The notes: a model not told the origin generated them from the letters alone. A DNA stretch of 64,000 nt from Amphiura filiformis (GCF_039555335.1 NC_092628.1:66915292-66979291); one strand, 5' to 3'; counted from the stretch's first letter, positions 1 through 13,002 are shown. Numbers and translations: made by a program.

Positions 1-3000
1 ATTTGCTCTAGCACTCACATGCTTACATCGATTTTGACCTAACTTGGTCACAATGATCATTGACCGTGCCCCTACATGTCACATGAAACTTGTGGGGTCA
101 AAGGTCACGCAGGGGTCAAACACGTGATTTCAACTAAAAATGCATCTTCTCCCACAACTTAAATATGACAGTGACGCCACTTGCACACATGAATTGTTAT
201 TACCCAGTGTCTATGTGATGTACACAGATTTGGGGTCAAAGGTCATTAAGGGGTCACTTCCGGTATAAAACGAAATACCTTCAAAAAATTGTATTAGCTA
301 AACAAAACATAGGACAGTAACGGTATGTTCACAAATGAATTGTTCTTACCCACTTTATATGTGGTATTTTTTAAATTTGGGTCAAAGGTCATTAAGGGGT
401 CACTTCCGGTATAAAACGAAATACTTTTAAAATGCATCTTCTCCCACAAATTACGTAGGACAGTGACGCCACTTGCACACATGAATTGTTATTACCCAGT
501 GTCTATAGGGTGTACACAGATTTGGGGTCAAAGGTCATTAAGGGGTCACTTCCGGTATAAAACGAAATACCTTCAAAAAATTTCTATTAGCTAAACAAAA
601 CATAGGACAGTAACGGTATGTTCACACATGAATTGTGGTTACCCAGTGTATATGTGATATTTTTTTATTTTGGGTCAAAGGTCATTAAGGGGTCACTTCG
701 GTATAAAACGAAATACCTTTAAAATGCATCTTCACCCACAAATTACGTAGGACAGTGACGCCACTTGCACACATGCATTGTCATTACCCAGTGTCTACGT
801 GGTGTGCACAGATTTGGGGTCAAAGGTCATTAGGGTCATTTCCGGTATAAAACGAAATACCTTCAAAAATATTTATTAGCTAAACAAAACATTGGACAGT
901 AACGGTATGTTCACACATGAATTGTGGTTATCCAGTGTATTTCTGGTATTTTTTTTATTTGGGATTAAAGGTCATTTAGGGTCACTTCCGGTCTAAAACG
1001 ATATACCTTCAGAATGCCTCTTCTGCCACAAATAACATGGTAAAGTGATGCCACATGCACACATACATTGACATTAGCCAATGTCTATGGGGTTTTCATA
1101 TATTTTGGGGTCAAAGGTCATTAAGGGGTCATAACACGGCTGTGTTCGTGGTCTTAGACCACAGCTAAGTCTAGTTCTTCTTTCTTTCTTCTTTCTGTCA
1201 ACCATTACATTTGCTCTAGCACTCACATGCTTACATCGATTTTGACCTAACTTGGTTACCATGATCATTGACCATGCCCCTACATGTCACATGAAACTCG
1301 CGGGGTCAAATGTCACGCAGGGGTCACAGGGGTCAAAAACGTGATTTCAACTAAAAATGCATCTTCTCCTACAATTTACGTAGGACAGCGACCCAACTTG
1401 CACACATGCATTGTTATTACCCAGTGTCTATGTGGTGTACACAGATTTGGAGTCAAAGGTCATTAAGGGGTCACTTCCGGTATAAAACGAAAAACCTTCA
1501 AAATTTTTATTAGCCAAGTAAAACATGGGACAGTAACGATATGTTCACACATGACCTGCAGCCACCTAATGTATATGTGGTATTTTTTTTTTATTTGGGT
1601 CAAATCTCATTAAGGGTCACTTCCGGTATAAAATGAAATACCTTTAAAATGAATCTTCTTCCACAGATTCTGTAGGACAGTGACGCCACTTGCACACATG
1701 CATTGTTATTACCCAGTGTCTATGTGGTGTACACAGATTCGGGGTCAAAGGTCATTAAGGGGTCACTTCCGGTATAAAACGAAAAACCTTCAAAATTTTT
1801 AATTAGCCAAGTAAAACATGGGACAGTAACGATATGTTCACACATGATCTGCAGTCACCCAATGTATATGTGGTACTTTTTTTTTTTTTATTTGGGTCAA
1901 ATCTCATTAAGGGGTCACTTCCGGTATAAATTGAAATACCTTTAAAATGCATCTTCTTCAACAGATTCAGTAGGACAGTGACGCCACTTGCACACATGCA
2001 TTGTTATTACCCAGTGTCTATGGGGTGTACACAGATTTGGGGTCAGTGAGGGTCACTTCCGGTATAAAACGATATACCTTCAAAATGCCCCTTCTGCCAC
2101 AAAAAGCATAGCAAAATGATGCCGCGTGTGACACGTGCATTGACATAAGCCAATGTCTATGGGGTTTTTCATATATTTTGGGGTCAAAGGTCATTAAGGG
2201 GTCACAACACGGCTGTGTTCGTGGTCTTAGACCACAGCTAAGTCTAGTTCTTCTTCTTTCTTCTGTCAACCATTACATTTGCTCTAGCACTCACATGCTT
2301 GCATCGATTTTGACCTAACTTGGTCACAATGATCATTGACCGTGCCCCTGCATGTCACATGAAACTTGGGGTCAAAGGTCACGCAGGGGTCACAGGGGTC
2401 AAAAACGTGATTTCAACTCAAAATGCATCTTCTCCTACAAATTACGTAGGACAGTGACGCCACTTGCACACATGCATTGTAATTATCCAGTGTCTATGTT
2501 GTGTACACAAATTTGGGGTCAAAGGTCATTAAGGGGTCACTTCCGGTATAAAACGAAAAACCTTCAAAAATTTTTATTAGCTAAGTAAAACATAGCACAG
2601 TAACGGTATGTTCACATATGATCTGCAGTATATGTGGTATTTTTTTTTTTATTTGGGGTCAAAGCTCATTAAGGGGTCACTTCCGGTATAAAACAAAATA
2701 CCTTTAAAATGCATCTTCTTCCACAGATTCTGTAGGACAGTGACGCCACTTGCACACATGCATTGTCATTACCCAGTGTCTATGGGGTGTACACAGATTT
2801 GGGGTCAAAGGTCATTAAGGGGTCACTTCCGGTATAAAATGAAAAACCTTCAAAAAATTTTATTTGCTAAGAAAAACATAGGACAGTAACCGTATGTTCA
2901 CACATGAATTGTGGTTACCCAGTTTATATGTAGTATTATTTTATTTGGGGTCAAAGGTCATTAAGGGTCACTTCCGGTATAAAACGAAATACCTTTAAAA

Positions 3001-3306
3001 TGCTTCTTCTTCCACAAATTACGTAGGACAGTGACGCCACTTGCACACATGCATTGTTATAACACAGTGTCTATATGGTGTACACACATTTGGGGTCAAA
3101 GGTCAGTAAGGGGTCACTTCCGGTATAAAACGATATACCTTCAAAATGCCCCTTCTGCCACAAAAAGCATAGCAAAGTGATGCCACATGGACACGTGCAT
3201 TGACATTAGCAAATGTCTATGGGGTTTTCATATATTTTGGGGTCAAAGGTGATTAAAGGGTCATAACACGGCTGTGTTCGTGGTCTTAGACCACAGCTAA
3301 GTCTAG
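1..3306. repeat. Tandem array of ~1.06-kb units made of ~145-bp monomers, Helitron-like ends
   Basis: Three head-to-tail units end at 1174, 2247 and 3306; the first is cut by the window edge. Each begins with a segment containing GCTCTAGCACTCACATGC (near 7, 1210 and 2280) and ends with a hairpin (GTGGTCTTAGACCAC core) followed by CTAG. Inside, a monomer recurs every 142-148 bp with the core GGGTCAAAGGTCA, then TTAAGGGGTCACTTCCGG and TATAAAACG. A hairpin followed by CTRR is the known 3' end of Helitrons, and internal tandem repeats are common in their non-autonomous forms. No Rep/helicase coding is visible. The repeat character is certain; the Helitron assignment is inference. Confidence 0.85.
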
Positions 3307-3334
3307 TTTATATTGAAATTGTTGGTTGTTTCAG

Positions 3335-3421
3335 ATTGTTTGTCTCCTGTGTGTTATTTCGCAATACCAGGAATATACTGATGGTAGAGGGCGTGCAACT
3401 GATCAGCAAGGGACAACTCAG
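3335..3421 (+). CDS. Penultimate coding exon of an unidentified membrane-type protein (partial gene)
   Basis: This 87-bp exon has a good acceptor (GTTGTTTCAG) and a consensus donor (CAG then GTAAGA). It reads IVCLLCVISQYQEY followed by a polar stretch ending DQQGTTQ. The hydrophobic start could be the end of a transmembrane helix and the rest a cytoplasmic tail. It joins in phase 0 to the exon at 4300. Earlier exons must lie left of the window, because the Helitron-like array fills the upstream intron up to 28 bp before this exon. The family was not recognised. Confidence 0.55.
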
Positions 3422-3495
3422 GTAAGATTGACAAACATTAATTTTGACTACTATGACGTATCACTAAATAAAGTCAAAAGAGGTTATCCACGTTA

Positions 3496-3658
3496 TGCGG
3501 CCCATACACGATCAAAATATTGATCAATATTAGGGACCCTAGATGCAGGAGTGGATACAAACTCTACCATTGTGCATGTCCAATGGTAGATTTTGTATCC
3601 ACTCTTGTATCAAGGGTCTTTGATATTGATCAATAAGATTGAATGTGTATGGGCCGCA
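3496..3658. mobile_element. 163-bp MITE with long terminal inverted repeats, TTA target duplication
   Basis: The arm beginning TGCGGCCCATACACGATC is mirrored by an arm ending GTGTATGGGCCGCA. Both arms continue inward through a TATTGATCAATAT-like stretch and TGGATACAAA. TTA flanks both ends (3493-3495 and 3659-3661). It lies in the last intron of the left-edge gene and has no coding capacity. Confidence 0.8.
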
Positions 3659-4299
3659 TTACTCATGTGCGACTTCTAACAAAGGGTGCTGGTTCCCGTA
3701 GTATTCCTCATTCAAACCATTTCAATGCAAGACCTCGAAGTTACCTGCATGACTTTGGCGGGCTATTTAAAAACAGCCATGGTTGCACATGCAGGTACTT
3801 CTTTTGAAAATCCTAAACAAGGTATAGCAGTCGCTGATAGAATATGCAGCTTATTATAGAACACGGATAACCTCTTTTAATAATTGTGATTCTTTAAAAC
3901 ATTAATATAAGAACTCTAGACCCTCCAAATAGAGGAGTAATCTGTGCATATTTGAACTACTTGAACTTCGTCAATTCAAATACTTTTAAAAGTTTGCTTG
4001 TAGAGGTCACAGTGGACCCAAATAGGTGTAAAATGCGCAGGATAAGACACTATTATAACTATATTGCAAAAAATAACCTAAATATTGTTTGTTTTACATT
4101 TCACGGGAATCATAATGCAAAACGACTTGCATAATTTTCTTGTATGGCAAACGCCACCTTAATGCCGTCTTTTTTTTTCTTTTTTTTTTTTTTTTTTTGA
4201 CAATGTGACTGGTTTAAAAATAATTTACTGATGTATAAAAATGAAAAACGGTCAGAAGTCAATTCTTCCATTTGTTTCTATTTTTTGTCATTCGTACAG

Positions 4300-4347
4300 A
4301 CTACTGTTGTGATTCAGCAGCAAGCACCACCACCAGCTTATAAATAA
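4300..4347 (+). CDS. Terminal coding exon, protein ends in a PPxY motif
   Basis: An acceptor (ATTCGTACAG) precedes 15 codons reading TTVVIQQQAPPPAYK and then TAA at 4345-4347. The reading frame is continuous with the exon ending at 3421. PPAY fits the PPxY consensus bound by WW domains such as those of Nedd4-family ubiquitin ligases, so the tail may recruit such a partner. The protein itself cannot be named from 44 residues. Confidence 0.5.
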   Translation, partial: TTVVIQQQAPPPAYK

Positions 4348-5420
4348 GTCTAAAACGACTCGTGATTCATCGCTTCGTATCACCAAACGCTTTCTCGTGA
4401 AGATTTAGGCCCGGGAGTTTAAATCATTTTTAGATTCCTTGATCATGCTTTAATTTTTTTTTTATATTGGTTAAATAATTGTATATTGAGACAGAATTAT
4501 GTTTGTTCACTGGTTTGGGTGTTTCACTATAGATAAAGTCATTAATATTAAAGATCCAGAATAGAGGTCAATAATGATGTTTATAATGAACAAACTATTG
4601 AGTGGTTTCCTTTCACTACATAAATAACCAAACATTGACTTGACGTCAATATTAATGTTTTCTGGTTTTGACATTTTTGTGATTGGCCTCCTTCTAAATC
4701 TTTTTTGCTCTGCAGCTCTAAATTGCTCATATCCGTAAATGTGTACACAGACTTGAATGCAGCTTACGCCATTCAAATATATATTATGTATCCTATACCA
4801 TGTAACAGAAACGATGTTAAAGGCTTAATTGTACGATTTCCTTCAAATTTTAAATTTGTCATTATATACTCAAAATGCTGAAATAATACTAGTAATAATT
4901 ATCGGGAATGATTTCTGTTAATTTTGAGCTGAAATAACGAGGTAAAGGGAAAGACACACTGCTTGTTATTTTGGTCGTTTAACACACAGTTCTATGGGAG
5001 GACATAAAGTCATAATTCTTTAAATTATGACTTTATGTCGAACTTTGCTCTGTTTACCTACAAACACAAGAAATTTGGCTGATTCCATTTAGGTGCAAGT
5101 TGTGACATGTGTAAACATTACAAATATGCCAAAAAATCAGGTTAGAAAAAAATTAACCAAATTCATATTATAAGATCGTACATTATGACTTTAAGGTAGA
5201 ATGCGGAGTGCAGTGGCAGGGGCGTACCGGGGCCACCATGCCACAACTTTTACATGTTTTGTCAATTTTGTCCCGGTACTTATACTAGTATTTCGATCCG
5301 GGAGAAACTCCCCCACCGGGTTTCCCCAATCGGTACGCTTCTGTTCTATGGTTGTCATGCGCAGATGTGGGTGTGTGATCATGTGGGGTAGGGGGGTTGT
5401 GTGTGTGTGGGGGGGGGGGT

Positions 5421-5529
5421 GTGATACTTTTACTAAAACTAACAGGATATTACATTTGAAGTAAAATTGAAAGGTAAATCTTTGTATGTAAAATGTATAT
5501 TATCTGCTAAATAATTAGTACCGTAAAAT
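5421..5529 (+). repeat. 109-bp direct repeat, copy 1
   Basis: This segment, starting GTGATACTTTTACTAAAACT and ending ACCGTAAAAT, is nearly identical to 5670-5778. It looks like a recent local duplication. Confidence 0.85.
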
Positions 5530-5669
5530 GATTGGCTAAATTAAATCTCGAAATTCCAAGGCTTATTTAAAAATCTCAGATTTGTCACAAATACATTTTA
5601 TTACAGTTTATTAAAGTAAATTACAGTCGTGTAAAAATTGAAAAGATTCTGGACGTGCATATACTTTGT

Positions 5670-5778
5670 GTGATACTTTTACTAAAACTATCAGGATATT
5701 ACATTTGAAGTAAAATTGAAAGGTAAATCTTTGTATGTAAAATGTATATTATCTGCTAAATAATTAGTACCGTAAAAT
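5670..5778 (+). repeat. 109-bp direct repeat, copy 2
   Basis: Second copy of the segment at 5421-5529; the only difference noticed is AACAGG versus ATCAGG. Confidence 0.85.
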
Positions 5779-6239
5779 AGGGTTAAGTTTGGTAGTTTGT
5801 CATATATTTTAAATAATATTTCCAAACAGAAATATATAAACCATTATATTTCTCTGAAAACTATACATGGTAGTGGGGCTATACTCAATTCCTTCATACT
5901 AGAAACTCCTAAATATGTTCACATAAGCATCTTAAGCCTCGCTCACAAATAATACAAGATTCATTTTTGAAAAGTGCTAAATCACTATCTTCCACCAAAT
6001 GCTGAAAAAAATTCTACAGAGGTCAATGATACGACATGGCAGGTCATAGAATGCATTTATGTAATACTTAATTTAATGATAGAAGTCGCTAGTCGAATCA
6101 TATCACTCAAAAGTTTTGTGCAGCTCAAAATTGGGATTAAGTTGCAACCTGTCGGAGTTACTCCTGCATGCCAAAGTTGTCCCCATTTTACGGTATATTT
6201 TTGGTGCAGTTCTGATGCAACTGCATGACTGCTGTCAAT

Positions 6240-9200
6240 AAAGTACTATGTACAGTTTTATCTTTATCAGTCCGTTGTCCATTGTTGAAATACTTTGAGT
6301 TCAGATTAAAATGCCAATGAGAAAAGTTGGTGGTAGCGTAGACTTACCACCTCAAGATTGACCGTTGCTTTGCAATATCTAACATGTCGTCTACTACTAG
6401 CAAAATTGGTAGTAAAGTAGACTTACCATCATCAAGACTTCCCATTGTTTACAGAGGCCTACTTTAAGGGGGTACTACACCCCTGTCCAATTTTGTGCCT
6501 ATTTTTGCATTTTTCTCAACAATTATAGAGCATTGATGACAAGTAAGATATGTATATTATAGGGGCAAAGACTACAACTACTGCACTGGAAATTTTATTT
6601 CAGCACAGACAACAGTTGTGGAGTTACAGTCAAAAATGAGGGAAAACCAATATTTGATCAATAAATCAATAACTACTTTCCTTGAGTTGCTGAATTTTCA
6701 TTGCAGTAGTTGTAGTCTTTGCCCCTATAATATACATATCTTACTTGTCACCAATGCGCTATAATTTTTGAGAAAAATGCAAAAATAGGCACAACATTGG
6801 CCAGGGGTGTAGTACCCCCTTAAGTTGAGATTGGAACACAGTTGGAGATAACGTAAACTTACCACATCTAGGTTGCCCATGCATTGTTTAAATACTTAGA
6901 GTTGAGATTGTAATATCTGGCAGCAAAGTTGATGGTAACCTAAACTTAAGGTCAAGGTTGTCCATTGTTCAAATACTTTGAGATGAGATTGTAATATCTG
7001 AGAGCAAAGCTGATGGTAACGTAGACTTACCACATCAAGGTTATCCATTGTTCAAATACTTTGAGATAAGATTGTAATATCTTGTAGCAAAGTTGATGGT
7101 AATGTAGACTTACCACATTAAGGTTGTCCATTGTTCAAATACTTTGAGATGAGATCGAAATATCTGATAACAAAGTTGATGGTAACGTAGACTTACCACA
7201 TCAAGGTTATCCATTGTTCAAATACTTTGAGATGAGATTGTAATATCTGAGAGCAAAGTTGATGGTAACGTAGACTTACCACATCAAGGTTGTCCATTGT
7301 TTAAATACTTTGAGATGAGATTGTAATATCTGATAGCAAAGTTGATGGTAACGTAGACTTACCACATCAAGGTTATCCATTTATCAAATACTTTGAGATG
7401 AGATTTTAATATCTGATAGCAAAGTTGATGGTAACGTAGACTTACCACATCAAGGTTAGCCATTATTCAAATACTTTTGAGATGAGATTGAAATATCTGA
7501 TAGCAAAGTTGATGGTAACGTAGACTTACCATATCAAGGTTGTCCATTGTTCAAATACTTTGAGATGAGATTGTAATATCTGAGAGCAAAGCTGATGGTA
7601 ACGTAGACTTACCACATCAAGGTTATCCATTATTCAAATACTTTGAGATGAGATTGTAATATCTGATAGCAAAGTTGATATTAACGTAGACTTACCATAT
7701 CAAGGTTGTCCATTGTTCAAATACTTTGAGATGAGATTGTAATATCTGATAGCAAAGTTGATGGTAACGTAGACTTACCACATCAAGGTTGTCCATTGTT
7801 CAAATACTTTGAGCTGAGATTGTAATATCTGAGAGCAAAGTTGATGGTAACGTAGACTTACCATATCAAGGTTGTCCATTGTTTAAATACTTTGAGATGA
7901 GATTGTAATATCTCAGAGCAAAGTTGATGGTAACAATAGACTTACCACATCAAAGTTGTCCATTGTTCAAATACTTTGAGCTGAGATTGTAATATCTCAG
8001 AGCAAAGTTGATGGTAACGTAGACTTACCGCATCAAGGTTGTGAATTGTTCAAATACATTGAGTTGAGATTGTAATATCTGATAGCAAAGTTGATGGTAA
8101 CGTAGACATACCACATCAAAGTTGTCCATTGTTCAAATACTTTGAGCTGAGATTGTAATATCTCAGAGCAAAGTTGATGGTAACGTAGACTTACCGCATC
8201 AAGGTTGTGAATTGTTCAAATACTTTGAGTTGAGATTGTAATATCTGATAGCAAAGTTGATGGTAACGTAGACTTACCACATCAAGGTTTTCCATTGTTC
8301 AAATACTTTGAGATGAGATTGTAATATCTGAGAGCAAAGCTGATGGTAAAGTAGACTTACCACGTCAAGGTTATCCATTGTTCAAATACTTTGAGATAAG
8401 ATTGTAATATCTTGTAGCAAAGTTGATGGTAATGTAGACTTACCACATTAAGGTTGTCCATTGTTCAAATACTTTGAGATGAGATCGAAATATCTGATAA
8501 CAAAGTTGATGGTAACGTAGACTTACCACATCAAGGTTGTCCATTGTTCAAATACTTTGAGATGAGATTGTAATATCTGAGAGCAAAGCTGATGGTAAAG
8601 TAGACTTACCACGTCAAGGTTATCCATTGTTCAAATACTTTGAGATAAGATTGTAATATCTTGTAGCAAAGTTGATGGTAATAATAGACTTACCACATTA
8701 AGGTTGTCCATTGTTCAAATACTTTGAGATGAGATCGAAATATCTGATAACAAAGTTGATGGTAACGTAGACTTACCACATCAAGGTTATCCATTGTTCA
8801 AATACTTTGAGATGAGATTGTAATATCTGAGAGCAAAGTTGATGGTAACGTAGACTTACCACATTAAGGTTGTCCATTGTTTAAATACTTTGAGATGAGA
8901 TTGTAATATCTGATAGCAAAGTTGATGGTAACGTAGACTTACCACATCAAGGTTATCCATTATTCAAATACTTTGAGATGAGATTGTAATATCTGATAGC
9001 AAAGTTGATGGTAACGTAGACTTACCACATCAAGGTTAGCCATTATTCAAATACTTTTGAGATGAGATTGAAATATCTGATAGCAAAGTTGATGGTAACG
9101 TAGACTTACCATAATCAAGGTTGTCCATTGTTCAAATACTTTGAGATGAGATTGTAATATCTGAGAGCAAAGCTGATGGTAACGTAGACTTACCACATCA

Positions 9201-9950
9201 AGGTTATCCATTATTCAAATACTTTGAGATGAGATTGTAATATCTTGTAGCAAAGTTGATGGTAACGTAGACTTACGACATCAAGGTTGTCCATTGTTCA
9301 AATACTTTGAGATGAGATTGTAATATCTGATAGCAAAGTTGATATTAACGTAGACTTACCATATCAAGGTTATCCATTGTTCAAATACTTTGAGATGAGA
9401 TTGTAATATCTGATAGCAAAGTTGATGGTAACGTAGACTTACCACATCAAGGTTGTCCATTGTTCAAATACTTTGAGCTGAGATTGTAATATCTGAGAGC
9501 AAAGTTGATGGTAACGTAGACTTACCATATCAAGGTTGTCCATTGTTTAAATACTTTGAGATGAGATTGTAATATCTCAGAGCAAAGTTGATGGTAACGT
9601 AGACTTACCACATCAAAGTTGTCCATTGTTCAAATACTTTGAGCTGAGATTGTAATATCTCAGAGCAAAGTTGATGGTAACGTAGACTTACCGCATCAAG
9701 GTTGTGAATTGTTCAAATACTTTGAGTTGAGATTGTAATATCTGATAGCAAATTTGATGGTAACGTAGACTTACCACATCAAGGTTGTCCATTGTTTAAG
9801 TACTTAGAGATGAGATAGTAATATCTGGTAGCGAACTTGACGGTAACGTAGGCTTACCACATCAAGGGTGTCCATTGCTTAAATACTTTGAGATGAGATT
9901 GTTATATCTGGTAGCAAATCAAATCTATGATATATATTCGTCGCAGTATC
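6240..9950 (+). repeat. 83-bp satellite array, plus orientation
   Basis: About 40 copies of an 83-bp unit that includes CAAATACTTTGAGATGAGAT, TAATATCTGATAGCAAAG and GTAGACTTACCACATCAAGG. Variants are shared between distant units (CTCAGAGC, AACAATAGACTT), suggesting block amplification; 7023-7560 and 8380-9120 look like copies of one multi-unit block. The start is degenerate and is interrupted by the MITE at 6464-6823. No long reading frame runs through it. Confidence 0.92.
6464..6823. mobile_element. 360-bp MITE, TTAAGGGGGTAC family, intact copy
   Basis: The ends are TTAAGGGGGTACTACACCCC and its reverse complement, and the arms stay complementary for over 100 bp (GACAAGTAAGATATGTATAT against its mirror). 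TTAA at each border suggests a TTAA target preference, as in piggyBac-type elements, though this is not proven. Relatives lie at 32799-33057 plus 37252-37367 (split) and at 51897-52250 (diverged). Confidence 0.85.
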
Positions 9951-9959
9951 TCACCAGAT

Positions 9960-11985
9960 CAAGGTTGGCCGTTATGCAAATAATTTGAAATGAGAAATAA
10001 ACAAGTATTTAAAAATAACAGATTGAATATTAATAAATAATATGCTTTCATACCTATAAATAAACATGTAAAACGCGTGTTGTCAAAATGTTTCATAAGC
10101 ATTTATTTTAACCAATCAGACTAACGAAGCGATTTCAAAGCCCATGATTAAGTATACAAATTCGTTCAAAAATAATACCCTCAGTTCTGTAAATGATGGT
10201 AGCTTCTCAGAATAACAGCAAGATTTGTGGTTGGCCTACATTAGATACAACTAACAAAAACAAGGTTTGGGGTAAGCTAATTCCAGAAACAATAATAAAA
10301 TCAAGATTTGAGATAGGCCTATACCAGAAACAATAAAGTATTCCTGAAACATTTACACTAAATTTGAATTTTATGCCTCACACAAGAAAAATTCCTCCTA
10401 CAAAATGTTAACAGACCAAACAAAACAAAACAAAAAACGGGACAAAATCAAATGTATATATGAAAATAGAAAGATTGTCATGATTTTTTTGTAGGCAATA
10501 AAACAATTTAATCTTTAAAAAAATTCATAGTTCAATCTATTATATGTTTAACTATACTTTATAGCGGACAATACAATTATATTTATATACAACAATATCA
10601 TATTATATTTACTTTACGCTTACAGTAAAATCAGAACCAAATAACATGGAGCTAGCACTAGCAGCTGCATACCGACACATGCCTATATATAATTATACAT
10701 TATGACAATGTTATCATGACAAAGCGATTTGATTAAAGGTATATTGCACTACTACTAATACTATCATCATCATTTCATTATTACACGAGCATGGACATGG
10801 TTCTAATGTGCGTGATTAACGACAATTTTAATTTTTCAAAATGCATTTCAGTGTATAGGCCTATATAAAATGACCCGCCCGTTCCTTGGTAAGAAAATAA
10901 CCGAAGGTATGACATCAATAATTGTACACAACCCTAAACACTGTATTATTTACACAGACAAATAATTAATTTCAATTCATTTTTATCTTCTAACGAATGT
11001 GTGTTGATGGAAAATCAATTATATAATTCGATAACATTCGTTAGAAGTGAAACATTACTGGAGACATGTTACATCGAATTATTTAGGCCTATATCCACTA
11101 AAAAGTGTGTATAGCAGTTTTCAAAATTTTAAAATACTATAATAAATCACAAAATATAAATAAAAAGCAAGACCTTCAAGCATGATACGATGAACATGAA
11201 TGAAAAAGAAGGGAGCATGGCCGCACTACAAAATTAATCAATTAATTAATTAAATAACTAATTAAAAACAAAATAAAGAAAAACATAAGGGACGAAATAT
11301 ATAAAAACCCAAGACCTTATCTTGTCAGCGCTTTCTAGGAGAAACATGGAATAAAATGTGAGGGAGCATGGAGCATGGGCCTATCTAATAGTAAAGTTTC
11401 CAATTGGGATCCCAAAAAATTGGCATGACCAAAGGGGGGGGTGGAAAATACATTTGGCAGGCCAGGGAGGGGGAAGCGATATTTGGCAAGCCGAGATGGA
11501 GGGAAGGGAACAGAGCAATTTTGGCACGCCGTTTGGAACTTATACCCCGGAGCTCATAATTGTTACACAGCCCTTTCACTCACTTTAAATTAATGAATTG
11601 GCGTACAGTACATGAACATTCAACTCGTACATGTATATTGATGGAGAAATTAGCAACGCTAAGTACCATGTTTCATACCAAAATTAGAATTACATAATTA
11701 GGAACAAATCTTATCTGCTTTGATATTGCTGTATAATGTTGAGCTGTTGCTTTAATTTTGCATTACGCATGTTACCTGTCTGCATCTTATACACTTTGCA
11801 TTGGCACATGCTCTTGTTTTCCACTGGCATGCAATTAGTCATGTCCTGGGTTTTGTGTGTGCCTTTTCAAACTTTTTTTTATTAATAAAGTAATAAAAGA
11901 AATAACATAATGGGAACTGTAAGCATACTCATGATAATGACAAGCAGGTATACGCCCATGCGTTGTGCGACGGGTCGTATCGTAT
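9960..11985. other. AT-rich non-coding core, no gene seen
   Basis: No exon, RNA gene or full transposon is visible. A small inverted repeat (TTCTAACGAATGT and its mirror) lies near 10987-11046. A G-rich remnant of the Harbinger-like family (GGGGGAAGCGATATTTGGCA type) lies at 11395-11560. Confidence 0.5.
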
Positions 11986-11987
11986 TA

Positions 11988-13000
11988 CGAGGGTCATTCA
12001 AAAAGTTCTACCTCCATCATCACATCTCTTTATCTTACGTGTCAGGATATTGAAATTACCCATGATTTTACTTGGGTACAAAATAAAAGTTATTTGATGA
12101 AAATGTGATTTTTAGTTGGTTAGATATGTTGGTTAAAGCGAATACAGATTTGGTACGTCGGAAACGGTAAAAGCTGAAGTAAAAGTTTAGTAAGCATCAT
12201 ATTGTAGCTTTGGATAATCTACATAAAATGTTTTTAAGATGTGGTTGTCCACTTGCTTACGCAGGATTGATATTTTGTTACTATTTGAGCTCCCTGACAT
12301 GCCCTGGGACTTCAAAACAAAATAAAGTACGTTTTATATGAGAAGAAAACATCGAAAGGTTCAACAGACACACAAATGTCAACTAGACTACGTTTAAGGG
12401 TAATTCGTAATTACGTCCTTATTTAGCAATTGATGCATCTTGACGTTGAAATAAGATAAGCAGTTATATACTTCAAAAATACAACAAAATGTGCATACGA
12501 CTTTTTTGATTTTAACTTATGACCCAATTAATAGTACGTCTTTAACCAACAAGTGCTCACCCGATCGAAGTCAACAACATAAGAGTAAATGTGAAGGCTA
12601 TAGCTATAATATTCTGAACATGTATCGGTTGTTGTGCAAAAGACACAATAGCTATAGTAAAACTGTACTATCTGCAAGCATTAGATATGCCTATTGATTA
12701 AATTATTTGAACAAAAATAAAGCAATTTAATCATTTTTAGAAAGATATCTGTAATGATTTCCATATAGATGTGGGCAACCCTATTAATCAAAATTAGTCT
12801 TTCTTTCCAGACCGTTTCCGACGTACCAAATCTGTATTCGCTTTAACTAACACATCTTAACAACCAAACATTACATTTTAATCAAATTTTATTTTGTAGC
12901 CAAGATTTAAGAGTATTATAATCATGGGTAATTTCAGCTTCCTGTTACGTAAGATAACAAATATGTGCCGATGGTGGTAGAACTTTTTGGATGACCCTCG
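11988..13000. mobile_element. 1.0-kb mariner-like non-autonomous element with long inverted arms
   Basis: The terminal repeat CGAGGGTCATTCAAAAAGTT is mirrored at the right end, with TA on both sides (11986-11987 and 13001-13002). Inner arms are also complementary, for example GCGAATACAGATTTGGTACG at 12138-12157 against 12821-12840. TA target sites and this kind of end are typical of the Tc1/mariner group. No transposase reading frame with a DDE/D pattern is present; the longest frame (about 68 codons) looks random. Confidence 0.75.
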
Positions 13001-13002
13001 TA

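Larger units (their letters stand above)
4348..6240. other. Non-coding AT-rich stretch with a perfect hairpin and a short direct duplication
   Basis: No exon could be supported. The first part is presumably the 3' UTR of the left-edge gene. A perfect 17-bp inverted repeat (GACATAAAGTCATAATT) sits at 5001-5017 and 5023-5039 with a 5-nt loop. A G-rich run lies at 5384-5420. Confidence 0.6.

Noticed and set aside
6240..9950. CRISPR-like regular repeats
   Set aside because: Units are contiguous 83-bp tandem repeats without unique spacers, in a eukaryotic genome.
11358..11588. Frames with W/G-rich sequence
   Set aside because: They lie in a G-rich remnant of the Harbinger-like repeat family, which produces similar frames at 24214, 26714 and 28739.
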